In this document: positions 8,217-17,730 of the stretch, in pieces | How the letters are laid out: the number at the start of each line of letters is the position of its first letter | Numbering within the stretch: position 1 is the first letter of the stretch | Assembly: GCF_001280085.1 (NCBI RefSeq) | Contig: NZ_LGED01000057.1 | Span: 62,001 to 126,000 of the forward strand | Length of the DNA stretch: 64,000 nucleotides | Reading direction: 5' to 3' | Origin: Saccharothrix sp. NRRL B-16348 | GTDB taxonomy: Bacteria; Actinomycetota; Actinomycetes; Mycobacteriales; Pseudonocardiaceae | Notes under the pieces: generated by a model | Databases searched by the model: none | What the model was told of the DNA's origin: nothing | Seen by the model: only the letters and a program-made list of their open reading frames with translations | Translations under genes and position numbers: made by a program

Positions 8217-9389
8217 GTGACCACTCCCGCCCGCAAGCGAGTCGACCAGCAGCGCTGGACGGTCCTGCTCCCGGTCCTGGGCCTGATCGCGTTGGGCGTG
8301 TGCGGGCTGGTCCTGCTCGGCCTCGGCACCTCCCAGACCGGTCTGCTGCCGATCCTGGTCGGCGCGGTGGCCGCGCTGCTGCCCGTCCTCGCCGTGATCG
8401 GCGCCTACCTGTGGGTCGACCGCTGGGAGCCGGAGCCCGCGAAGATCCTCCTGCTGGCCTTCCTCTGGGGCGCGTGCGGCGCGACGATCACGTCCCTGGT
8501 GTTCAACCAGAGCGCGCACGTGCTCGGCCAGCTCATCGACGGCGGCGACGGCAGCACGTTCGCCGCCGTGGTCGGCGCGCCGATCACCGAGGAGGCCGCG
8601 AAGGCGGCGTTCATCGTGGTGCTGTTCCTGCGCCGCCGCCAGGAGTTCGACGGCGTGGTGGACGGCGTGGTCTACGCGGGCGTGACGGCCGCCGGCTTCG
8701 CGTTCACCGAGAACATCTGGTACTTCGCCCGCGTCTTCTCCGACAGCGGTTTCGGCGACCTGAGCAGCGGCGTGATCGCGCTGTTCATCCTGCGCGGCGT
8801 GCTCTCGCCGTTCGCGCACCCGCTGTTCACGTCGATGACGGGCATCGGGATCGGCATCGCGGCCATGACCGCGAGCCCGAAGGTGCGGGTCGCCGCGCCG
8901 GTCCTCGGCTACCTCGGCGCGGCCGGCCTGCACTCGCTGTGGAACTTCTCCACCACCGTCGGCACCGGCTCCACCTTCATCAACCTGTACTTCCTGATCA
9001 TGGTGCCGATCTTCGCCGGCATGGTGCTGATGGTCGTCTGGCAGCGCCGCCGCGAGCAGCGGATCGTCGCGGGCCAGCTGCCCGCCATGGCCGCCAACAA
9101 GTGGATCGCCTCCAGCGAGGTCACCCTGCTGGCCAGCCTGCAGGGCCGCAGCCGGTGGCGGCGCACGGTGCGGCGGCGCGTCGGCGACGAGGCGGCCAAG
9201 GCGGTCGCGGGCTACCAGGTCGCCGCCACCGAACTGGCGTTCCTGCGCCACCGCATGGCCAACGGCACGGCGGGCCACGACGCCGAGCAACGGCACGCCC
9301 AGCTGCTCACCGCCCTCGTCGCCGCACGTCAGGCCGCGGTGGACGCGCCGGGTGCGCTGAAGGCCGCAGGTGGCGTTCGTCGCAGTTGA
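8217..9389 (+). CDS. PrsW-family intramembrane metalloprotease
   Basis: A 390-residue polytopic membrane protein of the PrsW (CAAX-protease-like) family. The catalytic signatures are present in order: TEEAAK (Glu125-Glu126), FTENIWYF (Glu165), SPFAHPLFTSMTGIG (His201) and LHSLWNF (His239). About eight hydrophobic segments cover residues 14-315. The soluble C-terminal 100 residues are helical and charged. In Bacillus, PrsW cleaves an anti-sigma factor; no sigma/anti-sigma pair is nearby here, so the substrate is unknown. GTG 8217 precedes a plausible N-terminus, but no Shine-Dalgarno stands out, so translation may be leaderless. Confidence 0.87.
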   Translation: MTTPARKRVDQQRWTVLLPVLGLIALGVCGLVLLGLGTSQTGLLPILVGAVAALLPVLAVIGAYLWVDRWEPEPAKILLLAFLWGACGATITSLVFNQSAHVLGQLIDGGDGSTFAAVVGAPITEEAAKAAFIVVLFLRRRQEFDGVVDGVVYAGVTAAGFAFTENIWYFARVFSDSGFGDLSSGVIALFILRGVLSPFAHPLFTSMTGIGIGIAAMTASPKVRVAAPVLGYLGAAGLHSLWNFSTTVGTGSTFINLYFLIMVPIFAGMVLMVVWQRRREQRIVAGQLPAMAANKWIASSEVTLLASLQGRSRWRRTVRRRVGDEAAKAVAGYQVAATELAFLRHRMANGTAGHDAEQRHAQLLTALVAARQAAVDAPGALKAAGGVRRS

Positions 9390-9480
9390 CGGCCCATGGC
9401 AGCACACCGGATTACGCTCGCGGCCGTCGTCCGGTACCCGGGCATCGGGACTGGAACGCCGCGGTGAAGGAGTACGTCGC

Positions 9481-10371
9481 ATGGACGCGACCCCCCGCCC
9501 CGCGCGGTTGGCCGTGGGAGTGATCTCGGCAGGCCGGGTGGGTTCGGTGCTGGGCGCCGCGCTGTCCCGGTCGGGGCACGTCGTGAGCGCGGTCTCCGCC
9601 GTTTCCCGCGACTCGCTGCGCCGCGCCGAGGAGCTGCTGCCCGACGCGCCCGTGCTGTCGCCGCCCGAGGTGGCCGCCACCGCCGACCTGGTGCTGCTGG
9701 CCGTGCCGGACGACGAGCTGCCCGGCCTGGTCCGCGGCCTCGTCGCCACCGGTTCGCTGCGCGCCGGGCAGATCGTCGTGCACACCAGCGGCGCGCAGGG
9801 CGTCGAGGTGCTGCGGCCCGCCGCCGAACTCGGCGCGCTGTGCGTGGCACTGCACCCGGTGATGACGTTCACCGGCCGGGTCGAGGACGTGCAGCGGATG
9901 AACGCCTGCTCGGTGGGCGTCACGGCGGCCGACGACGACGAGATCGCCTGGCACGTCGGCGAGGCGCTGGTCGTGGAGATGTCCGCCGAACCGGTGCGCG
10001 TGCCCGAAGCCGCCCGCCCGCTCTACCACGCCGCCCTCGCGCACGGCGCGAACCACCTGATCACGCTGGTCGCCGACTGCGCGGACCTCTTGCGCGACGC
10101 GGGCATCCAGGACGCCGAGCGGATGCTGGGCCCGCTGCTGTCCGCCGCCCTGGACAACGCACTGCGGCACGGCGACCGCGCCCTCACCGGCCCCGTCGCG
10201 CGCGGCGACGCGGGCACCGTGGCCAAGCACCTCGCGGTGCTCTCGGACACCGAGGCGCTCCCCGCGTACCGAATCCTCGCGCTCCGCACCGCGGCCCGCG
10301 CCCAGGCCGCCGGGCTGCTCAAGCCCGAACTCGCGTCCGACGTCCGCACCACCCTCGAGGGACAAGCATGA
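9481..10371 (+). CDS. Rossmann/DUF2520 domain oxidoreductase-like protein
   Basis: A 296-residue protein with an N-terminal NAD(P)-binding Rossmann domain ([17 protein letters not shown] at about 11-27, followed by [11 protein letters not shown]) and a C-terminal DUF2520 helical domain ([19 protein letters not shown]). It matches Rv3603c, which precedes panC in mycobacteria. The fold resembles ketopantoate reductase and F420-dependent NADP reductase, so a role in pantothenate supply is tempting but unproven. GAAGGAG lies about 12 nt before ATG 9481. Its stop overlaps the panC ATG, which indicates coupling. Confidence 0.87.
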   Translation: MDATPRPARLAVGVISAGRVGSVLGAALSRSGHVVSAVSAVSRDSLRRAEELLPDAPVLSPPEVAATADLVLLAVPDDELPGLVRGLVATGSLRAGQIVVHTSGAQGVEVLRPAAELGALCVALHPVMTFTGRVEDVQRMNACSVGVTAADDDEIAWHVGEALVVEMSAEPVRVPEAARPLYHAALAHGANHLITLVADCADLLRDAGIQDAERMLGPLLSAALDNALRHGDRALTGPVARGDAGTVAKHLAVLSDTEALPAYRILALRTAARAQAAGLLKPELASDVRTTLEGQA

Positions 10372-11258
10372 CCAAGCCGCTCACCAAGGACGACTACACG
10401 CCGAACGACGTGACGGTGCACCGCGACCCGGACCGGCTGCGCCGCGTCACCAGGGCGTTGAAGGCGGCCGGCCGCAACATCGCCCTGGTGCCGACCATGG
10501 GCGCGCTGCACGAGGGTCACCGCAAGCTGATCCGCGAGGCGCGGGTGCTGCAGAACACCGTGGTCGTCGTCTCCATCTTCGTGAACCCGACCCAGTTCGG
10601 CCCGAACGAGGACTTCGACCGCTACCCGCGCAGCTTCGAGTCCGATGTGGACCTGTGCCGCGAGGAGCTCGTCGGCCTGGTGTTCGCGCCGTCCGTCGAC
10701 GACATGTACCTGCCCGGCAGCACGGTCACGGTGGACCCGGGACCGCTCGGCGACGAGCTGGAGGGCCGGACCCGTCCCGGCCACTTCGCTGGCGTGCTGT
10801 CCGTGGTCGCCAAGCTGTTCAACATCGTGCAGCCGACCTACGCGGTGTTCGGCGAGAAGGACTACCAGCAGCTCACGCTGATCCACCGGATGGCGCGCGA
10901 CCTGAACTTCGGCCTGGACGTCGTCGGCGTGCCGACCGTGCGCGAGCCGGACGGCCTGGCGCTGTCCTCGCGCAACCGCTACCTGTCCGAAGAGGAGCGT
11001 TCCGCCGCGACCGCGCTGTCCGCCGCCCTGGTGGCGGGCGCGTACGTCAGCGGCCAGGGCGCGGACGCCGTGCTGAAGGCCGCGGGCGACACGCTCGCCG
11101 CGGCGCCCGGCGTCGACCTCGACTACCTGGAGCTGCGCGCGCCCGACCTCGGTCCGGCGCCGGAGAGCGGCGACGCCCGCCTGCTGGTGGCCGCCCGCGT
11201 CGGCTCCACCCGACTGATCGACAACGCCGCCGTGCTGCTCGGCACCGGTGACGAGTAA
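10368..11258 (+). CDS. panC: Pantoate-beta-alanine ligase (pantothenate synthetase)
   Basis: PanC condenses pantoate and beta-alanine with ATP to give pantothenate. The 296-residue protein has the adenylate-forming motifs [11 protein letters not shown] (HIGH-like), [27 protein letters not shown] and [12 protein letters not shown] 10368 overlaps the preceding stop (ATGA), and the N-terminal 20 residues extend slightly beyond the usual family start. It is followed by panD and coaX, so the pantothenate-to-CoA branch is clustered. Confidence 0.95.
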   Translation: MTKPLTKDDYTPNDVTVHRDPDRLRRVTRALKAAGRNIALVPTMGALHEGHRKLIREARVLQNTVVVVSIFVNPTQFGPNEDFDRYPRSFESDVDLCREELVGLVFAPSVDDMYLPGSTVTVDPGPLGDELEGRTRPGHFAGVLSVVAKLFNIVQPTYAVFGEKDYQQLTLIHRMARDLNFGLDVVGVPTVREPDGLALSSRNRYLSEEERSAATALSAALVAGAYVSGQGADAVLKAAGDTLAAAPGVDLDYLELRAPDLGPAPESGDARLLVAARVGSTRLIDNAAVLLGTGDE

Positions 11259-11268
11259 GGGGACCGCC

Positions 11269-11751
11269 ATGTTCCGCACCATGCTCAAGTCGAAGATCCA
11301 CCGGGCCACCGTCACCCAGGCCGACCTGCACTACGTCGGCTCGGTCACGGTGGACGAGGACCTGATGGAGGCCGCCGACCTGCTGGCCGGCGAGCAGGTC
11401 GCGATCGTGGACGTCACCAACGGCGCGCGCCTGGAGACCTACGTCATCCCCGGCGAGCGCGGCACCGGCGTGATCGGCATCAACGGCGCGGCGGCGCACC
11501 TCGTCAAGCCGGGTGACCTGGTGATCCTCATCGCCTACGGGCAGATGGACGACGCCGAGGCGCGCGGGTACGAACCGAGGGTGGTCTTCGTCGACGCCGA
11601 CAACAAGGTCGTCGAGCTCGGCGCGGACCCGGCGCACGCGCCGGAGGGCTCGGGGCTCGTGAACGGGTCCGCCGCCGCGCAGCCGGAGCCGGTGGCGGCG
11701 GAGACCGAGGACGCGGCGGCGCTGGACGCGTTGATCCAGGCCGAGGACTAG
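11269..11751 (+). CDS. panD: Aspartate 1-decarboxylase proenzyme
   Basis: PanD decarboxylates aspartate to beta-alanine, the second PanC substrate. The proenzyme self-cleaves between Gly24 and Ser25, visible in [11 protein letters not shown], to form the pyruvoyl group. [17 protein letters not shown] and [13 protein letters not shown] are typical. ATG 11269 gives the family N-terminus, with AAGGGGA about 8 nt upstream; the in-frame GTG 11248 inside panC is less likely. The C-terminal 30 residues after position 125 are an Ala/Glu-rich extension, as in other actinobacteria. Confidence 0.95.
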   Translation: MFRTMLKSKIHRATVTQADLHYVGSVTVDEDLMEAADLLAGEQVAIVDVTNGARLETYVIPGERGTGVIGINGAAAHLVKPGDLVILIAYGQMDDAEARGYEPRVVFVDADNKVVELGADPAHAPEGSGLVNGSAAAQPEPVAAETEDAAALDALIQAED

Positions 11752-11820
11752 CAGGCCGAGAACCGGGCCGGAGACTTCACGCCGAAGGCTTCAGGCCGAA
11801 GACCTAGGGGGAGACCCGCT

Positions 11821-12606
11821 GTGCTGCTCGCCATCGACGTCGGCAACACCAACATCGTGCTGGGCCTGTACGACGGCACGGGTGACGCCGCCGCGCTGAT
11901 CCGGGACTGGCGGATGCGCACCGACGCCCGGATGACCGCCGACGAGCTGGCGCTGACCATGCGCGGCCTGCTCGGCGAGTACGCCGACAAGATCACCGGC
12001 ATCTCGGCGCTGTCCACCGTGCCCGCGGTGCTGCGCGAGCTGCGCGTGATGCTCGGCCGGTACTACAGCGGCGTGCCGAAGGTGCTCGTGGAGCCGGGCG
12101 TGCGGACCGGCGTGCCGCTGCTGGTGGACAACCCCAAGGAGGTCGGCTCCGACCGGGTGATCAACACGCTGGCCGCGCACCACCTGCACAGCACGGCGTG
12201 CGTGGTGGTCGACTTCGGCACGTCCACGAACCTGGACGTCATCTCGGCCAAGGGCGAGTTCCTCGGCGGCGCGCTGGCGCCGGGCATCGAGATCTCCGTC
12301 GACGCGCTGGCGGCCCGCGCCGCGCAGCTGCGCAAGGTCGAGCTGGTGCGGCCCCGGTCGGTGATCGGCAAGAACACCGTGGAGTGCCTGCAGTCCGGCA
12401 TCGTCTACGGGTTCGTCGGCCAGGTCGACGGCCTGGTCCGCCGGATCGTCGACGAGTTGCAGCTCACCGAACCCGGCCCGGTCACGGTCATCGCGACCGG
12501 CGGCCTCGCGCCCCTGGTGGTGACCGAGTCGGCCACCATCCAGGCGCACGTGCCCGACCTGACGCTGCTGGGCCTGCGGTTGGTGTTCGAGCGCAACAGG
12601 CCCTGA
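11821..12606 (+). CDS. coaX: Type III pantothenate kinase
   Basis: CoaX phosphorylates pantothenate, the first step of CoA synthesis. The 261-residue ASKHA-fold protein shows the phosphate-1 motif IDVGNTNIVLG, the GSDRVINTLAAHH segment, DFGTSTNLDVIS (phosphate-2) and the adenosine motif VTVIATGGLAPLV. AGGGGGAGA precedes GTG 11821. It closes the DUF2520-panC-panD-coaX cluster and ends only 4 nt from a convergent gene. Confidence 0.95.
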   Translation: MLLAIDVGNTNIVLGLYDGTGDAAALIRDWRMRTDARMTADELALTMRGLLGEYADKITGISALSTVPAVLRELRVMLGRYYSGVPKVLVEPGVRTGVPLLVDNPKEVGSDRVINTLAAHHLHSTACVVVDFGTSTNLDVISAKGEFLGGALAPGIEISVDALAARAAQLRKVELVRPRSVIGKNTVECLQSGIVYGFVGQVDGLVRRIVDELQLTEPGPVTVIATGGLAPLVVTESATIQAHVPDLTLLGLRLVFERNRP

Positions 12607-12610
12607 GGCG

Positions 12611-13366
12611 TCAGCCGGTCCGCCGCACCCGTTTCACGTAGGTGGTCAGGGGGAAGTCGAACTCGCCCTCCGCGGTCTCGGGTCGGGACTTGAGGAACGC
12701 GAGGATCCGCGCGTTCAGCTCGACCCGCTCCTCCTCCGGGATCACCAGCGCGTGCGAGTGCGTGTTGACGGTCGACACGACGGACTCGGCGGTGCGCCGG
12801 TGCGCGTGCCGGAAGACGCGGTCCTCGGTGCCGGTGAACAGCTCGTGCTCCGGCACCGGGTCGGCGTCCACTTCGGGCACGGCGACGTCGTCGCGGGCGA
12901 CCCGGACGAACTCCGCCACCCACGGCACCGAGTCGTCGAAGTCGTTCCACAGCGCGGCCAGCACGCCGCCCGGCCGCAGCACGCGAGCGATCTCCGGCAT
13001 CGCGCGCGTCGGGTCGAACCAGTGGAACGCCTGGCCGACCACGACGGCGTCGACCGTGCCGTCCGGCACGGGGATCCGCTCCGCGCTGCCGGGCAGGGCG
13101 CGTGCCGCGCCGTGGTGGCGCACCAGCTCCGACAGCATCGCCTCGTCCGGCTCTACCGCCGTCACGTGGTGACCCTGGGCGAGCAGGACGCCGGTCAGCT
13201 TGCCCGTGCCCGCGCCGAGGTCCAGCACCTGGTGCGGCCCTTCGCCGAGCGGTTCGAGCACCCAGCGGACGGCCTCGGCGGGGTAGTCCGGTCGGTGTTG
13301 CGCGTACGCCGAGGCGTGCGCTCCGAAGGAGGAGGCCCGCCTGGCCCGCAAGTCATCTCCCGTCAC
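12611..13366 (-). CDS. Class I SAM-dependent methyltransferase
   Basis: A 251-residue class I methyltransferase. The SAM motif VLDLGAGTGKLTGVL follows an N-terminal SFGAHASAYAQHRPDYP box typical of the UbiE/TAM-like group. Further motifs are VTAVEPDEAML, VVVGQAFHWFDP and LRPGGVLAALWNDFD. The substrate is unknown. A longer in-frame extension exists upstream, but it opposes lysS. GTG 13366 gives the expected family start, leaving a 62-nt divergent promoter region with lysS. Confidence 0.85.
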   Translation of the reverse strand: MTGDDLRARRASSFGAHASAYAQHRPDYPAEAVRWVLEPLGEGPHQVLDLGAGTGKLTGVLLAQGHHVTAVEPDEAMLSELVRHHGAARALPGSAERIPVPDGTVDAVVVGQAFHWFDPTRAMPEIARVLRPGGVLAALWNDFDDSVPWVAEFVRVARDDVAVPEVDADPVPEHELFTGTEDRVFRHAHRRTAESVVSTVNTHSHALVIPEEERVELNARILAFLKSRPETAEGEFDFPLTTYVKRVRRTG

Positions 13367-13428
13367 CCACAAGAGCCTAGTGAGATCCGGTTCGATTTCC
13401 CGAGCGGTCTTTCCGTACTCTTCGTCCT

Positions 13429-14940
13429 GTGAGTGAGCAGCCAGCGACCGGTTCCGCGACCAGCGACGACGATCTCCCCGAGCAGCTGAGGGTGCGCCGG
13501 GAGAAGCGGGCGCGACTGCTGGAACGCGGTGTCGACCCGTATCCGGTCGAAGTACCACGCACGCACACGTTGCGAGAGGTGCGCGAAGCGCATCAGGGAC
13601 TGGAACCGGACACCGCGACCGGTGATGTGGTCGGTGTGACGGGCCGGGTCATGTTCATCCGCAACACCGGCAAGTTGTGCTTCGCGACGCTGCGCGAGGG
13701 CGACGGCACCGAACTCCAGGCGATGCTGAGCCTGAACGGCGTCGGCGAGCAGTCGCTCGGCGAATGGAAGTCCGACGTCGACTTGGGCGACCACGTATTC
13801 GTGCACGGCGAGGTCATCACGTCCCGCCGCGGCGAACTGTCCGTGATGGCGGACGAGTGGGCGATGACGGCGAAGGCGTTGCGCCCGTTGCCGGTCGCGC
13901 ACAAGGAACTCGCCGAGGAAACCCGCATTCGCCAGCGGTACGTGGATCTGATCCTGCGTGAGCAGGCCCGGAACACGGTGCGCAACCGGGCCGCGGTGGT
14001 GCGCTCGTTGCGGGAGTCGTTCCACCGGCGCGGTTTCATCGAAGTCGAGACCCCGATGTTGCAGACGTTGCAGGGCGGCGCGACCGCCCGACCGTTCGTG
14101 ACCCGGTCGAACGCGCTCGACATCGACCTGTTCCTGCGGATCGCGCCCGAGCTGTACCTGAAGCGGTGCGTGGTGGGCGGTATCGAGAAGGTCTTCGAGA
14201 TCAACCGCAACTTCCGCAACGAGGGCATGGACTCGTCTCATTCGCCCGAGTTCTCGATGCTGGAGTACTACGAGGCGTACGCCACCTACGACACGAACGC
14301 GGTGCTGACCCGCGAGCTGGTGCAGGAAGCCGCGCTGGCGATCGCCGGTTCGCACGTCGTGACGCTGGTCGACGGCACCGAGTACGACCTCGGCGGCGAG
14401 TGGACCACGTTGAGCATGTACGACTCGTTGTCCGACGCGGCGGGCGAAGAAGTCACGCCCGAAACCTCTCCGGAGCGGCTGCGGGAGCTGGCCGACAAGC
14501 ACGGCCTGGAGACGGACCCGAAGCTCGGGCACGGCAAGCTGGTCGAGGAGCTGTGGGAGCACCTGGTCGGCGACACCCTGCACGCGCCGACGTTTGTGCG
14601 CGATTTCCCCGTGGAGACGTCGCCGCTCACCCGTCAGCACCGCACCCGGCCGGGTGTGGCCGAAAAGTGGGACCTGTACGTGCGCGGTTTCGAGTTGGCC
14701 ACGGGATACTCCGAACTCGTGGACCCGGTGGTCGAGCGGGAGCGGTTGGAAGCCCAGGCCCGGCTCGGGGCGACCGGTGACGCCGAGGCGATGCCGGTCG
14801 ACGAAGACTTTCTGCGATCACTGGAGTACGGAATGCCACCGAGCGGTGGTGTGGGAATGGGCATCGACCGGCTGCTGATGGCGCTCACCGGTCTCGGTAT
14901 CCGGGAGACGATCCTGTTCCCCCTCGTGCGCCCGGAATGA
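13429..14940 (+). CDS. lysS: Lysine-tRNA ligase, class II
   Basis: A 503-residue class II lysyl-tRNA synthetase. An OB-fold anticodon-binding domain (about 55-160, with [19 protein letters not shown]) precedes the catalytic core. Core motifs are motif 1 ([12 protein letters not shown]), motif 2 ([20 protein letters not shown]) and motif 3 ([15 protein letters not shown]). Synteny (coaX - lysS - lsr2) matches mycobacteria. The start is GTG 13429. It is likely monocistronic or read through into lsr2, because no clear hairpin lies between them. Confidence 0.96.
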   Translation: MSEQPATGSATSDDDLPEQLRVRREKRARLLERGVDPYPVEVPRTHTLREVREAHQGLEPDTATGDVVGVTGRVMFIRNTGKLCFATLREGDGTELQAMLSLNGVGEQSLGEWKSDVDLGDHVFVHGEVITSRRGELSVMADEWAMTAKALRPLPVAHKELAEETRIRQRYVDLILREQARNTVRNRAAVVRSLRESFHRRGFIEVETPMLQTLQGGATARPFVTRSNALDIDLFLRIAPELYLKRCVVGGIEKVFEINRNFRNEGMDSSHSPEFSMLEYYEAYATYDTNAVLTRELVQEAALAIAGSHVVTLVDGTEYDLGGEWTTLSMYDSLSDAAGEEVTPETSPERLRELADKHGLETDPKLGHGKLVEELWEHLVGDTLHAPTFVRDFPVETSPLTRQHRTRPGVAEKWDLYVRGFELATGYSELVDPVVERERLEAQARLGATGDAEAMPVDEDFLRSLEYGMPPSGGVGMGIDRLLMALTGLGIRETILFPLVRPE

Positions 14941-15054
14941 GTAACTTCTCGGACTCCAGGCGGCGCATTCCTCCAGTTGTGCGCTAACCTGCACTCGCCA
15001 ATGCTTTAGGTCGCGGTCGGGGAACACCGCGCATTCGAGTCCAGGAGGATACGC

Positions 15055-15402
15055 ATGGCGCAGAAGGTCACCGTGACCCTGGTCGATGACCTGGACGGTG
15101 GGAAGGCAGAGGAGACGGTCGGCTTCGGATTGGACGGTGTGTCCTACGAGATCGACCTTTCTGCGAGCAATGCGGGCAGGCTCCGCGACGCTCTCGCCGA
15201 CTTCGTCGCCAGTGCCCGCAAGGCGGGTGGCCGCAAGCGCGGCCCGGGTCGTCCGGCCGGTGTGAAGGCAGCTCGTCCGGCTTCGGCGGATCGCGAGCAG
15301 AACCAGGCGATTCGGGAGTGGGCGCGCAAGCAGGGGATGAAGGTCTCCGATCGCGGGCGCATCCCGGCCGAGGTGCTGGAGGCTTACCACCAGCAGGGCT
15401 GA
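15055..15402 (+). CDS. lsr2: Lsr2 nucleoid-associated xenogeneic silencer
   Basis: Lsr2 bridges AT-rich DNA and silences horizontally acquired genes (family knowledge). The 115-residue protein has the N-terminal dimerisation domain beginning [15 protein letters not shown], a basic Gly/Arg linker (about 58-78) and the C-terminal DNA-binding domain. The AT-hook-like RGR (in [14 protein letters not shown]) inserts into the minor groove. AGGAGGA sits 7 nt before ATG 15055. A strong terminator follows. Confidence 0.96.
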   Translation: MAQKVTVTLVDDLDGGKAEETVGFGLDGVSYEIDLSASNAGRLRDALADFVASARKAGGRKRGPGRPAGVKAARPASADREQNQAIREWARKQGMKVSDRGRIPAEVLEAYHQQG

Positions 15403-15452
15403 CGCGAGTTGTGGACGTGGCGCAGGCCACGGCAATTACGTCAATCGACGAA

Positions 15453-15488
15453 GGGGCGCCGGATGATTCCGGCGCCCCTCGGTTGTTT
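15453..15488 (+). terminator. Rho-independent terminator of lsr2
   Basis: GGGGCGCCGG at 15453-15462 pairs perfectly with CCGGCGCCCC at 15469-15478. An extra A-T pair leaves a tight 4-nt loop. A T-rich tail (GGTTGTTTTA) follows at 15481. Confidence 0.85.
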
Positions 15489-15607
15489 TAGAGGACTCGC
15501 CGCGGAGTTGTGAAGATCGATTGTGCGGATCGCGCGTCGGGCACTCAGGTGATCTCCGACTCGACCGTTCGGCGGCACGGAGTGCGTTCACCGGTGATCA
15601 GACCGTG

Positions 15608-15626
15608 TTCGGTTAGGCTTACCTCA
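15608..15626 (+). promoter_or_regulatory. IdeR/DtxR-like iron box upstream of the FecCD operon
   Basis: TTCGGTTAGGCTTACCTCA matches 16 of 19 positions of the IdeR consensus TTAGGTTAGGCTAACCTAA (recalled). It ends 36 nt before GTG 15662. Such boxes mediate Fe(II)-dependent repression of siderophore transport genes, so this operon should be induced by iron starvation. Confidence 0.75.
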
Positions 15627-15661
15627 CCGAAGGTCGGGTCGCCGTGGGAGGAGCAAGCGCT

Positions 15662-16651
15662 GTGGCCCTCCGCACCACCCGACTGGTCCTGCTCGTCGGT
15701 CTCTTGGCCGTGGTCGCGCTCGCCAGCGTCGCCATCGGCGCCAAGGACATCCCGCTCGCCGACGTCTGGCACGCGCTGACCGCCCACGCCGGGCTGGAGA
15801 ACGACCTCGTCGTCCGTGAACTCCGGGTGCCGCGCACGCTGCTCGGCATCGCGGTCGGTGTCGCGCTGGGCGTCGGCGGCGCGTTGATGCAGGGCCACAC
15901 CCGCAATCCGCTGGCCGACCCGGGCATCCTCGGCGTCACGCAGGGTGCCGCGTTCGCGGTCGTGCTGTCGATCTTCACGTTGGGCGTGACCAGCCTCTAC
16001 GGGTACGTGTGGTTCGCGTTCGGCGGCGCTCTCGTGGCCAGCGTCGTGGTGTTCCTGCTCGGTTCGGGGCGCAACGGGCCGACACCGGTGACGCTGGCGT
16101 TGGCAGGCGCGGCGGTCAGCGCGCTCATGCACGGGCTGGTGTCCGCGATCGTGCTGCTCGACCGGCAGAGCCTCGACGCGTTCCGGTTCTGGCAGGTCGG
16201 CGGCATCGCCGGGCGCGACCTCGCCGTGCTGTGGCAGGTGCTGCCGTTCCTGGTGCTCGGGCTGGTGCTGGCGGCGGGCAACGCGCCCGGGCTGAACGCG
16301 CTGTCGCTCGGCGACGACGTGGCCAGGTCGCTGGGGCAGCGGGTGGCGGCGACCAGGGTCGTCGGCGTGGTCGCGACGACGTTGCTGGTGGGCGGGGCGG
16401 TGGCGGTGTGCGGGCCGATCGGCTTCCTCGGGCTCGTCGTGCCGCACGCGGCGCGGGCGCTGACCGGGCCGGACTACCGGTGGCTGCTGCCGTTCGCCGG
16501 GGTGATCGGCGCGATCGTGCTGCTGGTCGCGGACGTCGTCGGGAGGGTCGTGACCAGGCCGGGCGAGCTGGAGGTCGGTGTGGTGATGGCCCTGGTCGGC
16601 GCGCCGTTCTTCATCGCCCTGGTGCGGCGGCGGAAGCTGGTGAAGCTGTGA
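15662..16651 (+). CDS. FecCD-family iron-siderophore ABC permease (first subunit)
   Basis: A 329-residue permease of the BtuC/FecCD type with about nine to ten transmembrane segments. Family motifs are VRELRVPRTLLGIAVGVALG, GALMQGHTRNPLADPGILGVTQGA and CGPIGFLGLVVPHAARALTGPDYR. I placed the start at GTG 15662 because GGGAGGAG (15646-15653) is spaced 8 nt before it; an in-frame GTG at 15644 would overlap that site. It overlaps the next permease by 4 nt. The iron box upstream and the FhuF-like gene downstream support ferric-siderophore import. No substrate-binding lipoprotein is encoded in the window. Confidence 0.9.
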   Translation: MALRTTRLVLLVGLLAVVALASVAIGAKDIPLADVWHALTAHAGLENDLVVRELRVPRTLLGIAVGVALGVGGALMQGHTRNPLADPGILGVTQGAAFAVVLSIFTLGVTSLYGYVWFAFGGALVASVVVFLLGSGRNGPTPVTLALAGAAVSALMHGLVSAIVLLDRQSLDAFRFWQVGGIAGRDLAVLWQVLPFLVLGLVLAAGNAPGLNALSLGDDVARSLGQRVAATRVVGVVATTLLVGGAVAVCGPIGFLGLVVPHAARALTGPDYRWLLPFAGVIGAIVLLVADVVGRVVTRPGELEVGVVMALVGAPFFIALVRRRKLVKL

Positions 16652-17730
16652 AGGCCGTGGCGGAAGGGGCGGTGCCGCCCGCCAGGGGGTTCCGGTGGGG
16701 GCCGGTGTCCGGGCCGCTGCGGTGGCGGCCGTTCGCCGTGGTGGTCGTGGGGCTGGTGCTGGTGGTGCTCGCGGGCGCGGTGAGCGTGGCCCGCGGTGAC
16801 TTCCCGATCCCGCTGGGGCAGGTGTTCGACGTGCTGCTGGGCGGCGGGCAGCGCGGGCAGCGGTTCATCGTGCTCGACCTGCGGCTGCCGCGGGCGTTGA
16901 CAGGGGTGTTCGTCGGCGCGGCGCTCGGGGTGGCGGGCGCGGTGTTCCAGTCGATCGCGCGCAACCCGTTGGCCAGCCCGGACATCCTCGGCGTCACGTG
17001 GGGCGCCGGGGCGGGCGCGGTCACCGTGATCACGTTCGCCGGGTCGCTGGGCGCGGTCGGCGGGACCGCGGCGACGGTGGGCGTGCCGCTGGCGGCGCTG
17101 GGCGGTGGGCTGCTGGCCGGGCTGCTGGTCTACGGGCTGGCGTGGCGGCAGGGGATCGAGGGGTTCCGGCTGGTGCTCGTCGGCATCGGCGTGTCGGCCG
17201 TGACCGGCAACTTCACCCACTACCTGCTGACCGTCGGCGACGTGACCGACGCGGCGCGGGTGATGGTGTGGATCACCGGCAGCCTCAACGGGCGCGGGTG
17301 GGAGCACGTCGTGCCGGTCGGGGTGGCGCTGGCCGTGCTGATCCCGGCGGCCCTGGTCGGGACCCGGTTGCTGGGCGCGCTGCAGTTCGACGACGACACC
17401 GTGCGCGGGCTGGGCGTGCGGCTCAACGGCGCGCGGACCGTGATGCTGCTGCTCGCGGTCGTGCTGGCCGCCGTGGCGACGGCGTCGGCCGGGCCGGTGG
17501 CGTTCGTGGCGCTGGCGTCGCCGCAGATCGCGTTGCGGCTGGCCGGGACCGCCACGCCGCCGCTGCTCGGGTCGGCCGTGGTCGGCGGGCTGCTGGTGGT
17601 GGTGTCGGACCTGGTCGCGCGGCTGGCGTTCGGCGGTTTCGAGCTGCCGGTGGGCGTGGTGACCGCGGTGCTCGGCGCTCCTTATCTGATGTACCTGCTC
17701 GTCCGCAGTCGCCGGGAGGCACGGGTATGA
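16648..17730 (+). CDS. FecCD-family iron-siderophore ABC permease (second subunit)
   Basis: A 360-residue partner permease of the FecCD family. It is recognisable by LDLRLPRALTGVFVGAALGVAGAVFQSIARNP and LASPDILGVTWGAG, with the late motif VGPVAFVAL changed here to AGPVAFVALASPQIA. The GTG start overlaps the stop of the first permease (GTGA), and the stop overlaps the ATPase start (ATGA), a tightly coupled three-gene operon. The two permeases probably form a heterodimer, as in FepD/FepG. The N-terminal 25 residues before the first membrane helix are longer than usual. Confidence 0.9.
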   Translation: MKAVAEGAVPPARGFRWGPVSGPLRWRPFAVVVVGLVLVVLAGAVSVARGDFPIPLGQVFDVLLGGGQRGQRFIVLDLRLPRALTGVFVGAALGVAGAVFQSIARNPLASPDILGVTWGAGAGAVTVITFAGSLGAVGGTAATVGVPLAALGGGLLAGLLVYGLAWRQGIEGFRLVLVGIGVSAVTGNFTHYLLTVGDVTDAARVMVWITGSLNGRGWEHVVPVGVALAVLIPAALVGTRLLGALQFDDDTVRGLGVRLNGARTVMLLLAVVLAAVATASAGPVAFVALASPQIALRLAGTATPPLLGSAVVGGLLVVVSDLVARLAFGGFELPVGVVTAVLGAPYLMYLLVRSRREARV

